Shown piece by piece: positions 62,598 through 64,000 of a DNA stretch of 64,000 bases. A program made the translations under genes and the position numbers. This DNA comes from Datnioides undecimradiatus (Eukaryota; Chordata; Actinopteri; Lobotiformes; Datnioididae). Position 1 is the stretch's first letter. Every line of letters starts with the position of its first letter. The stretch spans positions 2,377,047 through 2,441,046 of the forward strand of contig WARS01000071.1 of assembly GCA_008933995.1 (NCBI GenBank). Direction: 5' to 3'. The notes beneath the pieces were generated by a model, which worked only from the letters and a program-made list of their open reading frames with translations, was not told the origin of the DNA and did no database searches.

Positions 62598-63227
62598 GGT
62601 GCAGCGCGGTGGCGTGGAGGGAAGATGCTGCATTTAAAAGTTTGAAAACTCTGACACGTGCCTCTGAGCCGCCACCCGCTCCGCCCAAACGTCCTCCCGG
62701 CGGGTTTGTGTATCCGTGTGTCTTTCAGCTGTATGTAGGACAGCACACGCAGTCTGCACATGCTCAGTCAGTGCGTGCGCTGCAGTGATGCATGTCATTA
62801 GCATGTGCCCTGCAGGTGGGGACACACACTGAAGCATGTGACTAAGTACAGACGATGAATTCACCAATAGAAAAGCAAACAAGCGGCTCGTATGTAGCAG
62901 TCACACATTAAACTGACGGATCCTGATGTTCCCGCACTAAATTAAATATAGATTGATTTTCCAAACAGCAGCCCACACGCTAATTCATTCGTTGTGAAGT
63001 AAATAGTCATGTTGACCATATCACCATTTATCTGTTCTCTAATCGCGACACGCAACATAATCCATTAACCGTGTGAGACCGGACAGCCTGTTCCCCGGTG
63101 ACACGTGACGACTCAGCAGGAGTAGTGACGTTTGTGGCTGTACCAGTGTGCTGTCAGGTTGTCCATATGTATGTGTTGTTGTTGTGAATGTGAGGGAATT
63201 GGACGCAAATGTCCAACTAACCTCAGC

Positions 63228-63790
63228 GAGGAACTGATTAGACTTCGGTCGCTGTGACCTCGCATGTTTTTGGCAGTATTTCAGGAACAACTCAGAGGGA
63301 ATCTCTTAAACTTTCAGATAAATCTTATCTTCGTGTCAGTAACCTCTTTTTTTTCTTTTCTTTTTTAAAATAAAACCATCAAGAGCACCCAGAGTGGATT
63401 TCATCACATCTGGATCAAACGTCCGCCTGGATTCAAAGAGGAACTGATTAGATTTTGGAGGTCAAGCGACGCTGTGACCTCACAAAACACACTTTTATTT
63501 GTAATTTATGCATTTACACACTGATTATGATCAAATTTCAGGTAAATGTGTAACAGAATAAAACGATTAAGTGATGATATATCCAAAAAGTCAAAGGTCA
63601 ACTTCACTGTGACCTCAAAAAGCACTTTTACGGACATTGTTCAACACCGTGACTCAGAGGCAGACGGTCAGGTTGCTATATTCCACATTTGGCCTGTTGA
63701 CACTGTTGTAGACATCTTCTGCGCTGACGGTTCAACCTGTTTGGTGCATCTGGAGGTGGAGCTGACTGGCTGGTGGAGGCAAACGACCGC
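63228..63790 (+). repeat. Dispersed repeat with internally repeated gaggaactgattag / tgtgacctca units
   Basis: The phrase gaggaactgattaga occurs near 63229 and 63439, each followed closely by gctgtgacctc. A third related segment, aaggtcaacttcactgtgacctca, begins near 63594. The layout recalls a common percomorph repeat with 'aaaggtcaaggtcactgtgacctca'. No coding frame is credible. Confidence 0.55.
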
Positions 63791-64000
63791 GAGGCAGTAA
63801 TTCTAGTTAAATCTGGAACCGACAGAAAACTAATTGGCAGAAACACAAATCTGTTTTTCAGTGTTTTTTACCAGTTACGCCTGTAAAAGCAATCAGCATT
63901 AAGCAGAACTGTGTGCAAAGCTAAATAAAAAAGCCAGGCTGATAGCTGGAGGTTCGCCGCTCTGTTGTGCATTTAAAACATTTCAGAGAAAAGTAATTTG

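Larger units (their letters stand above)
52583..64000 (+). other. xkr7: xkr7 intron 1, running off the window
   Basis: The donor GTAGGA follows the exon. No segment downstream resembles the expected next exon (which should begin by completing the Arg codon and continue with a Y-x-R-T-x-Y-L-G type motif), so the first intron is at least 11.4 kb. Content at 52830-56400 is mostly unique AT-rich DNA without a supported gene. A DR1-type site (GGGTCA A AGGTCA) is at 54955-54967. GCTAA-word debris occurs at 58125-58200, 58480-58620 and 58730-58780. The repeat-free stretch at 59265-59380 could be conserved. Confidence 0.7.

Noticed and set aside
52583..64000. Second coding exon of xkr7
   Set aside because: No plus-strand stretch with the expected post-VWR motif and acceptor was found. 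It probably lies beyond the window.

Overview
This window looks like nuclear DNA of a ray-finned fish, probably a percomorph. It has long (GT)n/(CA)n arrays, split genes with GT..AG introns, long non-coding stretches and decayed Tc1/mariner, LINE and tRNA-SINE-like fragments. Many GCTAA/TTAGC words of a kind I associate with percomorph non-coding DNA are also present. Two protein-coding genes can be supported, both on the plus strand, about 47 kb apart.

Region by region. Bases 1-4893 hold sox18, a SoxF transcription factor. It has a compact promoter (two inverted CCAAT boxes, a GC box and a TATA box at 727-782), a leader with one 50-codon upstream ORF, and two coding exons (1257-1656 and 3473-4893) that split the HMG box at the usual SoxF position. 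The product is 606 residues, with His- and Ser-rich insertions. Bases 4894 to about 8380 carry 3' UTR candidates and a TIR element with TTAA at both ends (6747-7308). Bases 8.4-51.4 kb contain no gene I can support. They hold microsatellites, minisatellites, CpG-rich patches, three related mariner relics (14.0, 44.3 and 50.3 kb), a LINE 3' end (about 40.0 kb), SINE-like fragments, a second TIR/TTAA element (42.6-43.3 kb), a duplicated TAATTA-containing 60-bp element (46.4 and 48.0 kb) and several stretches that read like conserved non-coding DNA. Bases 51.4-52.6 kb hold the CpG-rich upstream region and first coding exon of an XK-related membrane protein, most likely xkr7. Its first intron runs off the window and contains a Tc1 relic and other repeats.

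How it fits together. In human, as I recall it, each SoxF gene is linked to an XK-related gene: SOX17 with XKR4, SOX7 with XKR6, and SOX18 with XKR7 on chromosome 20 but far apart. Here sox18 and an xkr7-like gene lie close together in the same orientation, so the window appears to keep the third member of an ancestral SoxF-Xkr pair. The intervening 47 kb is the natural place for regulatory elements of both genes. I found no new multi-gene system. The most unusual items are the SoxF-Xkr linkage, the paired TAATTA element, the three mariner relics and the TTAA-bounded TIR elements.
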